DNA of 64,000 nucleotides from Cyclobacteriaceae bacterium (lineage in GTDB: Bacteria > Bacteroidota > Bacteroidia > Cytophagales > Cyclobacteriaceae). The stretch spans positions 575,827 to 639,826 of the forward strand of contig JAEUUG010000004.1 in assembly GCA_016787565.1 (NCBI GenBank), in the 5' to 3' direction. The position numbers and the translations under genes were made by a program. Each line of letters starts with the position of its first letter. Position 1 is the first letter of the stretch. Positions 43,339 to 54,104 of the stretch are shown piece by piece. Below the pieces are notes generated by a model that ran no database searches, was not told where the DNA came from, and saw only the letters and a program-made list of their open reading frames with translations.

Positions 43339-46300
43339 ATGCGAAGACTAATTTTTTCAAGTTTCATGCTTTTTTTAGCGGGTTGCGGCACAGATGGTGA
43401 GAAGCTTTTTCAGCTGATTGATTCTAGTGATTCTGGTATCAAGTTTATCAATAAAATATATGAAGATGAGGAGCACGTCAATATTATTGCATTGGAGTAT
43501 GTGTACAATGGCGGAGGGGTCTCCATTGGCGATTTCAACAACGATGGCCTGAATGATATTTTCTTTACCGGTAACATGGTTGCCAATAAACTATACCTGA
43601 ATCAGGGGGATTTAAAATTTAAAGACGTATCAAAGCAATCGGGAACGGAGGCTTTCAATAAATGGAAGTCAGGCTCCGCTGTTGTGGACATTAACAACGA
43701 TGGATGGCTGGATATTTATGTTTGCGCAACGATTTCCGGAGATGATGATGTCCGTAGAAATATGCTTTTCGAGAATCAGGGATTAAATGAAGAGGGTGAT
43801 CCGGTTTTTATTGATAAGGCCAAACAATACGGTATCGATTATTCCGGATTTTCTTCCAATGCTGCTTTTTTTGATTTCGATAATGATGGCGACCTCGATC
43901 TTTATATCCTTACCAACTATAGGCAAAAAGGTGTACCGGTAACCTACCGCCCCAAGATTAACGATGGTAGCTCTTTGACTTCAGACCGACTTTACCGAAA
44001 TAATGGTAACGGCACCTTTACCGATGTTTCAAAAGAGATGGGTGTTTTGTGTGAGGGGTATGGGTTGGGCTTAGCCTTTTTTGATGTGAATAAAGATGGG
44101 TGGTTGGATATTTATGCAGGCAATGATTATATCTCCAACGATTTACTTTATATCAATCAGGGTAATGGAAAATTTCAGAATGAGATTGATAACCTTATTA
44201 AGCATCAATCCAAGTTCAGCATGGGTAATGATGTGGCTGATATTAATAATGATGGATACCTAGACTTAATCACAGTCGATATGTTACCTGAAAGTAATTT
44301 CAGGAAAAAGACTGTTATCAGCAGTGCAGGATACACCACGTATATTAATGACAGGCGTTACGGGTATGCGCATCAGCACGTTCGAAATATGCTTCAACTC
44401 AATAATGGCAACGGGTCTTTCAGCGAAATTGGTCAGCTAACGGGTGTGTATCAGACAGAATGGAGTTGGTCTCCCTTATTCGCTGATTTTGATAATGATG
44501 GCTTGAAGGATTTAATCATTACCAATGGGTTTCCCCGTGATATAACCGACCGCGACTTCATCAGTTTCAGAGAGAAGGTTCATGGTCTGGCCAGCACAAA
44601 AGATCTTTTGAAAGAATTGCCGTCTGTGTTGGTGCCGAATTATGTCTACAAAAATAATGGCGATCTAACTTTTACGAACGTAACGAAAGAATGGGGTATG
44701 GATCAACCATCATTTTCCAGCGGAGCCGCATACGCTGATCTTGATAATGATGGTGATTTGGATTATGTAGTGAACAATATTGATCAGCTTGCATCTTTGT
44801 ATGAGAATAAACTGTATTCACATAGTAGTAAGTCGACCTCCAGTACAAATTATCTGAGATTAAAATTGATTGGCTCAACGGGAAATACCTCCGGATTGGG
44901 CACCAAAATCACGCTTTATCATTCCGGTGGTAAAATTCAATACACTGAGCATAATATATATCGTGGATACATTTCCACAGTTGAAGATGTGGTTCACTTC
45001 GGATTAGGTCAGGTGACTTCCATTGATTCTGTTTTGATTGAGTGGCTTGGCGGGAAACATCAAACCTTGAAAAGCGTTAGCTCCAATCAGGTTCTCGTTA
45101 TCAAAGAGAGTGACGCTATTCAAAGTTCAAGGCCTTCGGCAGAAAATGAACCTGCTATTTTTGAAAAGGTATCCCACAGAACCTCTGGAATCGTCTATCA
45201 GCATGTTGAGCCCGATAGAATTGATTTCAATGTTCAGCGAACATTGCCACATAAATTTTCCCAACAAGGCCCAGGTATTGCTGTAGGAGATGTGAATGGC
45301 GATAAGCTGGAAGATTTTATTGTAGGCGGAGCAGCAACGCAACCGATAACTTTATTTCTTCAACAAAAAAACGGTAAGTTCCTTGAGCGGAAAATTACTG
45401 ATGAAAAGCCGGAGGAGGATAACGGCATTCTTCTCTTTGATGCCGACAGCGATGGCGATCTTGATTTGTATGCCGTTAGTGGTAGTTATGAATTTGAACC
45501 AGGAAGCCAAAATTACCAGGATCGGTTATACCTAAATGATGGACGTGGTAATTTTAAACTATCTACCAACGCTGTCCCAGCTGCACGAGCCAGTGGATCA
45601 TGTGTTCGCGCTGCCGATTTTGATCAGGATGGCGATCTTGATTTATTTGTTGGTGGTCGTGTTACTCCAGGAAAATATCCATTTTCTGAGCAGAGTTTTT
45701 TATTTCAAAATACTAGTGGAGTATTTACGGATGTAACAGAACAATGGAGTACAGATCTTCGCAACATTGGTATCGTTTCGGATGCTATCTGGAGTGATTA
45801 TGACAATGACGGAAAAACAGATCTTATTGTTGTTGGTGAATACATGACTGTTACGTTTTTTAAGAATACCGGAAGTTCATTTGAAAAGAATACAGCATCA
45901 GGCATTGAAAATTATTTCGGATGGTTTAATAGTATCCAGGCTGGCGATTTCGACAGCGATGGTGATATGGATTATGTTGCCGGGAATCTTGGGCTAAATC
46001 ATTATTATAATACATCCATGACGCAACCGTTAACGGTTTGGGCCAAAGATTTTGATGGGAATGGAAGCATTGATGCAATACTCTCATGTTATGCAAAAGC
46101 TGATGATGGTACGCTGAAATCATATCCCATACATTTCTGGGAAGATCTGAATTCTCAGAGCCCATTATTCAGGAGGAAATTTTCGTTGTATAAGGATTTT
46201 GCAAAGGTAACTACAGAGAGTTTTTTTACGCCAGCGGAGCTTAAGGATGCTTTGCATTTAAAGGCCACCTATATGGCGACCTGTTATATTGAAAATTTAG

Positions 46301-46851
46301 GTTCCGGCAAATTTAAGATTAATGAATTTCCGAACCTCGTTCAGGTTGCACCGGTTAATGGTATTCAGGTGGATGATGTAAATGAGGATGGTCACCTTGA
46401 TATTATCATGGTGGGAAATGATTATAGCTATGAGCCCAATACAGGTCAATTCGATGCCTTTACTGGGTTGGTTTTACTGGGTGATGGAAAAGGTAATTTT
46501 AATGTATTACCATCTGTAACCAGCGGATTCTTTGTAAATGGTGATAGCAAAGGATTAGTTCGGTTAAGGGGTGTTCACAACGATTTGTTTATTGCAACCC
46601 AGAATAAGGATTCAGTTAGCGTTTTTCGAAAAAGCTTTCAAGAAAAATTGGAAGTTCTAACGCCTACTTCATTGGATACCCGGGCCGAATTCTACTATAC
46701 CGATGGAAGAAAACAACGGGTAGAATTTTATTATGGATCAGGCTATTTATCGCAGTCCACCAGAAGAATTCGTATCCCTGCTGGGGTACAGAAAATTACG
46801 GTGTTTGATTCAAAGGGTGATACACGTACAGTAATACCCGGAAACCAATGA
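43339..46851 (+). CDS. CRTAC1/VCBS-repeat lipoprotein with ASPIC/UnbV domain
   Basis: An 1170-residue surface lipoprotein; the lipobox is FLAGC at residue 17. About fourteen DxDxDG-like calcium-binding loops (for example DFDNDGDLD, DINNDGWLD) mark two sets of FG-GAP/VCBS blades. They flank an ASPIC/UnbV domain near residues 515-600 (GLGTKITLYHSGGKIQ and VLIEWLGGKHQTLK). Proteins of this type often accompany SusCD loci and probably bind or present glycan, but their role is not established. A terminator and a 109-bp gap separate it from susD, so it has its own promoter. Confidence 0.85.
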   Translation: MRRLIFSSFMLFLAGCGTDGEKLFQLIDSSDSGIKFINKIYEDEEHVNIIALEYVYNGGGVSIGDFNNDGLNDIFFTGNMVANKLYLNQGDLKFKDVSKQSGTEAFNKWKSGSAVVDINNDGWLDIYVCATISGDDDVRRNMLFENQGLNEEGDPVFIDKAKQYGIDYSGFSSNAAFFDFDNDGDLDLYILTNYRQKGVPVTYRPKINDGSSLTSDRLYRNNGNGTFTDVSKEMGVLCEGYGLGLAFFDVNKDGWLDIYAGNDYISNDLLYINQGNGKFQNEIDNLIKHQSKFSMGNDVADINNDGYLDLITVDMLPESNFRKKTVISSAGYTTYINDRRYGYAHQHVRNMLQLNNGNGSFSEIGQLTGVYQTEWSWSPLFADFDNDGLKDLIITNGFPRDITDRDFISFREKVHGLASTKDLLKELPSVLVPNYVYKNNGDLTFTNVTKEWGMDQPSFSSGAAYADLDNDGDLDYVVNNIDQLASLYENKLYSHSSKSTSSTNYLRLKLIGSTGNTSGLGTKITLYHSGGKIQYTEHNIYRGYISTVEDVVHFGLGQVTSIDSVLIEWLGGKHQTLKSVSSNQVLVIKESDAIQSSRPSAENEPAIFEKVSHRTSGIVYQHVEPDRIDFNVQRTLPHKFSQQGPGIAVGDVNGDKLEDFIVGGAATQPITLFLQQKNGKFLERKITDEKPEEDNGILLFDADSDGDLDLYAVSGSYEFEPGSQNYQDRLYLNDGRGNFKLSTNAVPAARASGSCVRAADFDQDGDLDLFVGGRVTPGKYPFSEQSFLFQNTSGVFTDVTEQWSTDLRNIGIVSDAIWSDYDNDGKTDLIVVGEYMTVTFFKNTGSSFEKNTASGIENYFGWFNSIQAGDFDSDGDMDYVAGNLGLNHYYNTSMTQPLTVWAKDFDGNGSIDAILSCYAKADDGTLKSYPIHFWEDLNSQSPLFRRKFSLYKDFAKVTTESFFTPAELKDALHLKATYMATCYIENLGSGKFKINEFPNLVQVAPVNGIQVDDVNEDGHLDIIMVGNDYSYEPNTGQFDAFTGLVLLGDGKGNFNVLPSVTSGFFVNGDSKGLVRLRGVHNDLFIATQNKDSVSVFRKSFQEKLEVLTPTSLDTRAEFYYTDGRKQRVEFYYGSGYLSQSTRRIRIPAGVQKITVFDSKGDTRTVIPGNQ

Positions 46852-46901
46852 TTCAGGGATCTAAACTTTGTATTGCGGTCTGAACATAAAATTCAACGCC
46901 T

Positions 46902-48035
46902 ATGGAGAGGAGAGACTTTATCAAAACCACCGGAATGTCTTTTGCTGCTGTGGGCCTTGCTGGCCCAGATGTATTGGCCAGTGTAAAATCAAAAAATAGA
47001 ATACCCGCATGGAAGGGTTTTAATCTCCTGGATTTTTTTAGCCCCAATCCGATTGTTAAACAGCGTACAACCGAAGAGCATTTTAAGTGGATGCGCGATT
47101 GGGGTTTTGACTTTGTGCGAATTCCAATCGCATATCCGTCTTATCTGGACTTTGATAGAAGCAGGGCTATTTTACCGGAAGAAGTTTATCAAATTAGCGA
47201 ATCGGCTGTAGAGAAAATCGATAGTTTGGTGGCGATGGCCCATCACTATAAAATGCATGTGAGTCTCAATTTGCATCGCGCGCCTGGCTATTGCGTTAAT
47301 GCCGGCTTTAATGAACCCTATAATCTATGGCGTGATCAGCCTGCACTGGATGCATTTTGTTTTCACTGGAACTTTTGGGCTAAACGATATAAAAATGTTA
47401 GCAGTAAAAAGATAAGTTTCGACTTACTCAATGAGCCCAGCATGCGGGAAGATATGAATGACCAACATTCACAACGAAATTCTGTGCCGGATGAATTGTA
47501 TCGTAAAATGGCATTGACTGCTGCTGAAGCTATCCGGAAAGAAAATCCAAAGCACCTGATTATTGCTGATGGTAATAATGTGGGCAATACGGTAATACCT
47601 GAAATTGTGGATTTGAATATTGCGCAAAGCTGCAGGGGATATTATCCAGGTGCTATTTCGCATTATAAGGCTCCCTGGGCATTTAAGGATATTGATAATC
47701 TTCCTGCACCCCAATGGCCGGGAAAGGTTGGTGATGTCGAATTCAACCGTGCTATGTTGGAGACATACTACAAGCCATGGATTGATCTTGCAAAAAGTGG
47801 TGTGGGTGTTCATTGTGGCGAATGCGGATGCTGGAACAAAACTCCACACGATATTTTTCTTTCCTGGTTTGGTGATGTTCTTGGAATTCTCCGTGAAAAT
47901 AAAATAGGTTTTGCGCTGTGGGAGTTTGTTGGTGATTTTGGGGTGCTGGACAGCAAGCGCGAAGATGCGCACTATGTGGATTGGTACGGACATAAGTTGG
48001 ATAAAAAGCTTTTGGATATATTAGCGCGCCACTAG
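46902..48035 (+). CDS. Glycoside hydrolase family 5 protein (cellulase/mannanase-like), Tat-exported
   Basis: A 377-residue beta-glycanase. The N-terminus ERRDFIKTTGMSFAAVGLAG is a twin-arginine signal. The TIM-barrel has the acid/base Glu in SFDLLNEPSMREDM and the nucleophile Glu in VGVHCGECGCW, with WDWGFDFVRIPIA-like N-terminal strands (MRDWGFDFVRIPIAYP). Both catalytic Glu are present. The substrate is likely a beta-1,4-glucan or mannan in view of the neighbouring epimerase. It starts 50 bp after the CRTAC1-like gene. Confidence 0.88.
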   Translation: MERRDFIKTTGMSFAAVGLAGPDVLASVKSKNRIPAWKGFNLLDFFSPNPIVKQRTTEEHFKWMRDWGFDFVRIPIAYPSYLDFDRSRAILPEEVYQISESAVEKIDSLVAMAHHYKMHVSLNLHRAPGYCVNAGFNEPYNLWRDQPALDAFCFHWNFWAKRYKNVSSKKISFDLLNEPSMREDMNDQHSQRNSVPDELYRKMALTAAEAIRKENPKHLIIADGNNVGNTVIPEIVDLNIAQSCRGYYPGAISHYKAPWAFKDIDNLPAPQWPGKVGDVEFNRAMLETYYKPWIDLAKSGVGVHCGECGCWNKTPHDIFLSWFGDVLGILRENKIGFALWEFVGDFGVLDSKREDAHYVDWYGHKLDKKLLDILARH

Positions 48036-48075
48036 CCAAATCCCGTCTGTTGAGATCATTTCAAATAGTACTGAT

Positions 48076-49443
48076 ATGGAATTCACTACTTCTTATTTGA
48101 ACAATCTTTCAATTTGTTTACGGGGATTCCTGATTATGCTTTCCTTTACTTCCTGTGAAAAGGAATCAGCGGGCGATCGGATGACACTTGCAACTGCAAT
48201 TGAAAATTCGATTAAAACTGAAATGCTAAATCAGTGGTACCCAAGCGCAGTCGATTCTGTACATGGAGGATTTCTCAGCACGTTTACCTTCGATTGGCGA
48301 CCTACAGGTTCACAGGATAAAATGATTGTTACCCAGGCGCGTCATACTTGGTCATGTGCAAAAGCATCTTTACTTTACCCGGATAATCCAGTATTTCTGA
48401 AAAGTGCTGAGCATGGCTTTACGTTTTTACGCGATGTTATGTGGGATAAGGAATTTGGCGGATTCTTTAATCTGGTTAATCGCAGTGGTCAACCGTTACA
48501 GGAAATGAAAACAGCCTATGGAAATGCTTTTGGTATCTATGCTTTATCAGCGTATTATGAAGCCACACGTGATACCAGCGCATTACGATTGGTGAAAGAG
48601 GCCTTTGCGTGGCTTGAGCAATATAGCCATGATCGCAGGCAAAAAGGGTATTACCAGCATCTTGATCGCGATGGAAAAGTGATGGTCAGACCTGATACCA
48701 TTGAATCAATGGCTGAAATCGGACTCAAGGATCAAAACAGTTCTATTCATTTGCTGGAAGCCTTCACTGCGTTATATCAGATTTGGCCCGATAGTCTTGT
48801 AAAGGAGCGACTGCAAGAAATGCTTTTCCTAATCCGGGATACGATGGTTAATGATAAGGGATATCTCGTTTTGTTCTTTCAGCCCGACTGGACACCTGTA
48901 TCGTTTCGAGAATCATCTATTGACGTAATTGAAAAACATCACAATCTCGATCATGTTTCTTTTGGTCATGATGTTGAAACAGCTTACCTCATGCTGGAAG
49001 CATCTCATGTGTTGGGAATTAAGAGTGATGTAAAAACCCAACGCATAGCAAAAAAAATGATTGACCATGCGCTGGATAATGGTTGGGACTATTCTGCTGG
49101 AGGCTTTTATGATGAGGGATATTATTTTAAAGACAGTATCGACATTTTTATTTTGCGAGACACCAAAAATTGGTGGGCACAGGCTGAAGGACTTAATACC
49201 CTGCTGCTAATGGCCGAACTTTATCCGCAGGATGAACATGATTATTTTGAAAAATTCAAAATCCTTTGGAAATACATTGATACTAATCTAATTGATCATG
49301 AATACGGTGATTGGTTTGCCGGTGGACTTGACAAGCAGCCTGAGATGAAATCAGCCTTGAAAGGACATATCTGGAAAGGCAACTACCATCAGTTTCGCTC
49401 ACTTTCTAACTGTGTGAAGATGCTACGCGGTCAGAAGTCCTAA
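48076..49443 (+). CDS. AGE-family epimerase (cellobiose/mannobiose 2-epimerase-like), probable lipoprotein
   Basis: A 455-residue (alpha/alpha)6-barrel protein. Conserved family stretches are VTQARHTWSCAKASLLYP, KTAYGNAFGIYALSAYYEA, HNLDHVSFGHDVETAYLM and NWWAQAEGLNTLLLMAELYP. They carry the His residues used for C2 epimerisation. The N-terminus ends in a lipobox-like SFTSC near residue 27. That suggests a periplasmic or membrane-attached enzyme, which is unusual since these epimerases are normally cytoplasmic. Paired with GH5, it points to beta-glucan or mannan disaccharide processing. Confidence 0.85.
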   Translation: MEFTTSYLNNLSICLRGFLIMLSFTSCEKESAGDRMTLATAIENSIKTEMLNQWYPSAVDSVHGGFLSTFTFDWRPTGSQDKMIVTQARHTWSCAKASLLYPDNPVFLKSAEHGFTFLRDVMWDKEFGGFFNLVNRSGQPLQEMKTAYGNAFGIYALSAYYEATRDTSALRLVKEAFAWLEQYSHDRRQKGYYQHLDRDGKVMVRPDTIESMAEIGLKDQNSSIHLLEAFTALYQIWPDSLVKERLQEMLFLIRDTMVNDKGYLVLFFQPDWTPVSFRESSIDVIEKHHNLDHVSFGHDVETAYLMLEASHVLGIKSDVKTQRIAKKMIDHALDNGWDYSAGGFYDEGYYFKDSIDIFILRDTKNWWAQAEGLNTLLLMAELYPQDEHDYFEKFKILWKYIDTNLIDHEYGDWFAGGLDKQPEMKSALKGHIWKGNYHQFRSLSNCVKMLRGQKS

Positions 49444-50531
49444 CCGATCGTTACCCTTTTCTTTTCTGCCACCGAACGATAAATAGCTTCCACTATACGA
49501 ATATCTTTCAGGCCTTCTTCTCCGGGCACCAGCATCGGTTTTTTGTTAATAATTGAAAGCGCATCATCGTCCATTTGTTTTGCCTGTTGATTGGGTAGTG
49601 TTGCCTGCAGCAGCGTTCCGTCACTGGTTTCCCCTTTATTACCACTGTACGCCTGAAAGGGGGAGAGTTCGTACCAGCCCTTCGAACATTTTACATGCAG
49701 TCTGTTCATTCCTTTGCCAAAGCTGGTTTCGCATGCAGCGGTAACACCTCCAGTAAACTCCAGGTCAAAATTCATCGTCTCTTCTACCTCCGTATAAATT
49801 TCCGGGCGGGTGGTAGAAGCACGAGCCGTGACAGCAATCGGCTCTAAACCGGTTGCGTAGCGTGTAGCATTGAGCGGGTAAACGCCCATGTCATACATGG
49901 CGCCACCGCCCATCTTTTTCTGTTGCTTCCAATGATTTGTTCGTGGATCAAAATAACCAGCCACAGCTTCAACGGAGTGAATCTTTCCATACGTTTGTTC
50001 TTTCCTGAATTTTATAATCTGCTGCGTATTGGGTTCATGGTGTACACGGTATCCGATGCTCAGTGTAACCTTATGGTTGTTACAAGCATCAATCATATTC
50101 TGGCATTCTTTTACCGTCATGGCCATGGGTTTCTCACACCAGACATGCTTCCCCGCCCTGGCAGCCCGAATACAATACTCCATGTGCATGGAAGGTGGCA
50201 ATACGATGTAGATTATATCAATGGATGAATTATTAGCTATCGAGTCGAAGTTGCTGTAGGAATAAATATTTTTATCCAACAGGTTGTATTGTTGTTTCCA
50301 TTTTTCTGCTTTGGCCGGTGTTCCGGTAACGATGCCCACTAATTCGCAATGCTCTGTTACCTGAAGGGCCGGTGCCAACAGGTCGGTGCTGTAGTACCCA
50401 AGACCTACTAACGCGACACCAAGCTTCTTTTTCTTTTGTGGAATGATCACATTTGAAAATGCATTCTGAGCAAACGTGATACCGGCAACTCCTGTGAGTG
50501 CATGCCGCATGAATTTTCGCCTGTTGATCAT
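49440..50531 (-). CDS. Tat-exported Gfo/Idh/MocA oxidoreductase (glucose-fructose oxidoreductase-like)
   Basis: A 363-residue NAD(P)-dependent oxidoreductase with twin-arginine signal NRRKFMRHALTGVAG. The nucleotide-binding segment is GVALVGLGYYSTDLLAPAL, and the catalytic lysine motif is HVWCEKPMAMTVKEC. The substrate domain has GGGAMYDMGVYPLNATRYAT. It is smaller than, and clearly different from, the two tandem paralogues at 30-33 kb. It converges on the epimerase gene with a 4-bp overlap of the coding ends. Confidence 0.9.
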   Translation of the reverse strand: MINRRKFMRHALTGVAGITFAQNAFSNVIIPQKKKKLGVALVGLGYYSTDLLAPALQVTEHCELVGIVTGTPAKAEKWKQQYNLLDKNIYSYSNFDSIANNSSIDIIYIVLPPSMHMEYCIRAARAGKHVWCEKPMAMTVKECQNMIDACNNHKVTLSIGYRVHHEPNTQQIIKFRKEQTYGKIHSVEAVAGYFDPRTNHWKQQKKMGGGAMYDMGVYPLNATRYATGLEPIAVTARASTTRPEIYTEVEETMNFDLEFTGGVTAACETSFGKGMNRLHVKCSKGWYELSPFQAYSGNKGETSDGTLLQATLPNQQAKQMDDDALSIINKKPMLVPGEEGLKDIRIVEAIYRSVAEKKRVTIG

Positions 50532-50643
50532 GGAATTTTGTTTAGACTAATATCCAAATTATTTCGTGTAGTCGCAACCGATGGCTTCCAAACTAAAGCA
50601 GGAATCCGGTTAAATGGATTCCCTGCTAACTTTAAGGTGAAAA

Positions 50644-51192
50644 CTAGTTCGATATTTTTTTCAGGTTCATCTCAAAGAACTTCATCCACGTATTGCCATC
50701 ACGTGAATATTCACCAATCTCGTTCCAGGTTTTTTCATTCGGGTTCAATACAATGGAATACTTTGTTTTTCCTCCCTGCGGAATATCGAAGCCCCATTCA
50801 AATGTATGTTCACTGGTAGCCTTAAACCAGGCATCTGTACTTCTGCTGTCCTGCAGGTACGATTTGAAGGCGTATTCACCACCGAACGGATTAAACGAAA
50901 GTATTCCTATGGCGTGATGGACAATTATCTCTTCTTTTGAATTGGGGTCAATAGTTTTTCCAATTCCCTCAATCAATATAATACCTCCGTCCAGTTTGTA
51001 TTCAAGACGCTCATCAATGATGGATCGTTTTCCTTCCCCCGGGCCCTGTTTCATAAATCCCTCTCCCTGCCAATGTCCGATCCAGGATTCAAATATTTTT
51101 AACTTTTGTTTATGATTGGTGTCTGACTGTGCCAAACTGCAACCAACATGCATGGTGGTTAATGCAAGGAGTGTCAGGATTAATTTTTTCAT
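50644..51192 (-). CDS. Exported DUF1579-like protein, function unknown
   Basis: A 182-residue protein with a signal peptide (MKKLILTLLALTTMHVGCSLAQ); a lipobox-like VGC is also present. The mature part reads as one beta-barrel: WIGHWQGEGFMKQGPGEGK, ERLEYKLDGGIILIEGIG, HHAIGILSFNPFGGEYAFKS and EIGEYSRDGNTWMKFFEMNL. This pattern resembles the DUF1579/heme-binding-barrel-like families. No catalytic residues are evident. It stands alone on the minus strand. Confidence 0.7.
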   Translation of the reverse strand: MKKLILTLLALTTMHVGCSLAQSDTNHKQKLKIFESWIGHWQGEGFMKQGPGEGKRSIIDERLEYKLDGGIILIEGIGKTIDPNSKEEIIVHHAIGILSFNPFGGEYAFKSYLQDSRSTDAWFKATSEHTFEWGFDIPQGGKTKYSIVLNPNEKTWNEIGEYSRDGNTWMKFFEMNLKKISN

Positions 51193-51237
51193 GGTTGTAA
51201 ACTGGTTTAAAATGTAAACTAAATATTCAAAAAAATA

Positions 51238-51522
51238 TTACTTGTGAATGTATTGTTTTAACGTGTTGACATAATCCTCAAAGGCTTTGATACCCTTTCT
51301 TGTGATCTTACAGGTGGTTAATGGTTTCTTGCCTTTAAACGACTTTTCAATTTTAATGTATCCTGCTTCTGAAAGTTTATCCAATTGAACACTGAGGTTG
51401 CCAGCAGTACTGTTTGTTTTTTCCCGCAGAAAAATGAACTCTGCCGACTCCAGGCTAATCAGTAAAGACATGATACCCAAACGTAATTGGGAATGCAGAA
51501 GTGGATCGAGATCGTTAAGCAT
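51238..51522 (-). CDS. Winged-helix transcriptional regulator (HTH_34-like)
   Basis: A 94-residue DNA-binding protein with the pattern LHSQLRLGIMSLLISLESAE, LREKTNSTAGNLSVQLDKLS and YIKIEKSFKGKKPLTTCKIT. This is a classic winged helix with a C-terminal dimer helix. It starts one base after the end of the membrane protein gene, so it is coupled to it. Such pairs often regulate their own operon. Confidence 0.88.
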   Translation of the reverse strand: MLNDLDPLLHSQLRLGIMSLLISLESAEFIFLREKTNSTAGNLSVQLDKLSEAGYIKIEKSFKGKKPLTTCKITRKGIKAFEDYVNTLKQYIHK

Positions 51523-51523
51523 T

Positions 51524-52102
51524 TCAGGCCTGCTTAGTCTTTAACATATATCCCGGAATGATATAGCCACCCAAAATAGCCAGTGCGCCCACCAGGTATT
51601 GAATATCGGTAGGCACCATAAAACAGATAATGCCCATCACCCAAAAGACAATACCGCCAACTATAAGCGGTTTGAATTTTATAACAATACCAGAAAGTAA
51701 TGTTGGCATGGCACTAACCACAAGGATGACCGGATTTAAGTGAAAGTTGATTTGATAGCCGAAGACCACCAGCGTAAAAATAACAATTCCAAAACTAAGC
51801 CACAGCCATACTGTTATTTTGCCGAGGTGTGTTACTGACTTAGCAGAACCATCTCTATTGTATCCCTGATACAGGGAGTATAGCCATGGCGGAATGGTAA
51901 TGAGCCAGATTGCGTAGGGATATTCATAGTGCAACTTAATCAGGGAGAACATACCGAGATTGGCTATCAGAATGGTCCACCCCCACAACAAAAAGTAAAA
52001 ACTATTTTGTTGGACACTTCCTTTGGCCTGGTCAATCATATCCGCGATGATGTCAAGGCTTTGCTGAGCGCTGAGTTTTTCAGAATTTGTTTCCATATGC
52101 AA
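51524..52102 (-). CDS. Multi-spanning membrane protein of unknown function
   Basis: A 192-residue protein with a short soluble N-terminus (LSAQQSLDIIADMIDQAKGS) and about five transmembrane helices (for example FYFLLWGWTILIANLGMFSL and GIVIFTLVVFGY). It lies directly upstream of the winged-helix regulator. No recognised domain; possibly a sensor or partner for the regulator. Confidence 0.75.
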   Translation of the reverse strand: MHMETNSEKLSAQQSLDIIADMIDQAKGSVQQNSFYFLLWGWTILIANLGMFSLIKLHYEYPYAIWLITIPPWLYSLYQGYNRDGSAKSVTHLGKITVWLWLSFGIVIFTLVVFGYQINFHLNPVILVVSAMPTLLSGIVIKFKPLIVGGIVFWVMGIICFMVPTDIQYLVGALAILGGYIIPGYMLKTKQA

Positions 52103-52251
52103 TCGTTAACGGAACAAATGTAAAATAGTTTATAATATAAACCAAAAATATTTTTAAACCGAAATCGTTTCCAATTTACCATCCCTGATTAATGTCATGG
52201 TTTTGTAGGCGTTTGTTGATGATCATTACTTAAGATTTAACAATAACCCAA

Positions 52252-54093
52252 ATGAAAACACTAACCGTAGAAGTAAAACATCAGGAATTACAGAAATGGG
52301 TTGACGAAATGGAGGCGATTTGCAATCCAGAACGTGTGCATTGGTGCGATGGTTCGAAAGAAGAGTACGCTGTACTCTGTGAACAACTTGTCGAGAAAGG
52401 AACGTTTATAAAATTGAATGAGCAAAAGTGGCCCAACAGCTACGCCTGTTTTTCAGATCCAAGTGATGTGGCTCGTGTAGAGGACCGCACGTACATCTGT
52501 AGCCGGAAAAAGGAAGATGCCGGCCCCACGAACAATTGGGTGGATCCGCGTGAGATGAAGCCAAAACTGAAAAAACTTTTTAAAGGCTGTATGAAAGGTC
52601 GTACCATGTATGTCATTCCTTTTAGTATGGGTCCTGTCGGATCACCCATGTCACAGATCGGTGTGGAGATTACCGATTCTGAATATGTGGTAGTGAATAT
52701 GCACATCATGACACGTGTTGGGGCAAGGGTGCTGGAGGTTCTGGGAACACAAGGTGAGTATGTTAAGTGTTTGCATTCTGTAGGTGCTCCATTAGAAGAA
52801 GGTGCTAGGGATGCGCAATGGCCTTGCAATTCGGAAGTAAAATATATTGTACACTATCCAGAAGAGCGAACTATCGTATCCTATGGCTCTGGCTATGGTG
52901 GCAATGCCTTGCTGGGCAAGAAATGTTTTGCCTTGCGCATCGCTTCTGTAATGGCTCAGGAAGAAGGATGGCTTGCCGAACACATGTTGATTATGGGAGT
53001 GGAGAGCCCGGATGGTGAAAAGAATTATATCGCAGCAGCATTTCCAAGTGCTTGCGGCAAAACTAATTTTGCCATGCTGATACCTCCCGCTGAATTTAAG
53101 GGATGGAAAGTTACAACAGTAGGTGATGACATTGCGTGGATAAAACCAGGTAAAGATGGTAAACTACATGCCATCAATCCAGAGGCAGGCTACTTTGGTG
53201 TGGCCCCGGGTACAAATGCAAAGACAAACGCAAGTGCCATGCAATCCATTGCACGTAATACCATCTTCACAAACGTAGGTGTAACAAGTGATGGAGATAT
53301 CTGGTGGGAGGGCATGACAAAAGAGCCACCAAAAGATCTAACGGATTGGCGTGGTCAGAAATGGGATCCGGCAAGTGGTAAGCCTTGTGCGCACCCAAAT
53401 GCTCGGTTCACAGCTCCGGCTAATCAAAATCCAAGTCTGGATTCGGATTGGGAAAATCCAGATGGTGTGCGCATTGATGCCTTTATTTTCGGAGGCCGAA
53501 GAAGTACTACTGTTCCGCTGGTATACCAACCTGTGAACTGGAATTTTGGTGTTTACCTCGCTTCCACAATGGGTTCAGAAACTACGGCAGCCGCATTTGG
53601 TGAGATCGGAAAGGTGAGACGGGATCCTTTTGCGATGTTACCATTTTGCGGCTACCACATGGGTGATTATTTTAACCATTGGTTACAGATTGGTCGTGAT
53701 CTTCCGGCACCACCACGAATTTTTGGGGTGAACTGGTTCCGTAAAGATGAGAATGGCAATTTCATGTGGCCTGGATTTGGCGAAAACATGCGGGTGCTGA
53801 AATGGATTATTCAACGAATTCGTGGTAAAGTATCCGCTGTTGAAAGTCCGGTAGGCCGCATGCCTCGCTATGAAGATATTGATTGGTCAGGATCGACTTT
53901 TACAAAAGTTGAATTTGACCGGATTATGGAAATTGATCGCGAAGCCTGGAAAGCCGAATTATTGGGACATGCCGAACTCTTTGAACGGATGTACGACAAG
54001 CTTCCGAAAGAGTATATCTTCATGCGTGAATTATTATTGTCCAGTTTGTGGCGGTCACCAGCCAAGTGGCACTTAGAACCTGAATTGAACTGA
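52252..54093 (+). CDS. pckG: Phosphoenolpyruvate carboxykinase (GTP)
   Basis: Converts oxaloacetate and GTP to PEP for gluconeogenesis. The 613 residues match the GTP-type enzyme. The kinase loop [15 protein letters not shown] includes the reactive Cys, and [14 protein letters not shown] and [19 protein letters not shown] are present. The GTP-type is less usual than the ATP-type in bacteria but common in Bacteroidota. It stands alone, with a terminator behind it. Confidence 0.97.
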   Translation: MKTLTVEVKHQELQKWVDEMEAICNPERVHWCDGSKEEYAVLCEQLVEKGTFIKLNEQKWPNSYACFSDPSDVARVEDRTYICSRKKEDAGPTNNWVDPREMKPKLKKLFKGCMKGRTMYVIPFSMGPVGSPMSQIGVEITDSEYVVVNMHIMTRVGARVLEVLGTQGEYVKCLHSVGAPLEEGARDAQWPCNSEVKYIVHYPEERTIVSYGSGYGGNALLGKKCFALRIASVMAQEEGWLAEHMLIMGVESPDGEKNYIAAAFPSACGKTNFAMLIPPAEFKGWKVTTVGDDIAWIKPGKDGKLHAINPEAGYFGVAPGTNAKTNASAMQSIARNTIFTNVGVTSDGDIWWEGMTKEPPKDLTDWRGQKWDPASGKPCAHPNARFTAPANQNPSLDSDWENPDGVRIDAFIFGGRRSTTVPLVYQPVNWNFGVYLASTMGSETTAAAFGEIGKVRRDPFAMLPFCGYHMGDYFNHWLQIGRDLPAPPRIFGVNWFRKDENGNFMWPGFGENMRVLKWIIQRIRGKVSAVESPVGRMPRYEDIDWSGSTFTKVEFDRIMEIDREAWKAELLGHAELFERMYDKLPKEYIFMRELLLSSLWRSPAKWHLEPELN

Positions 54094-54104
54094 TCCTTTT
54101 GTAA

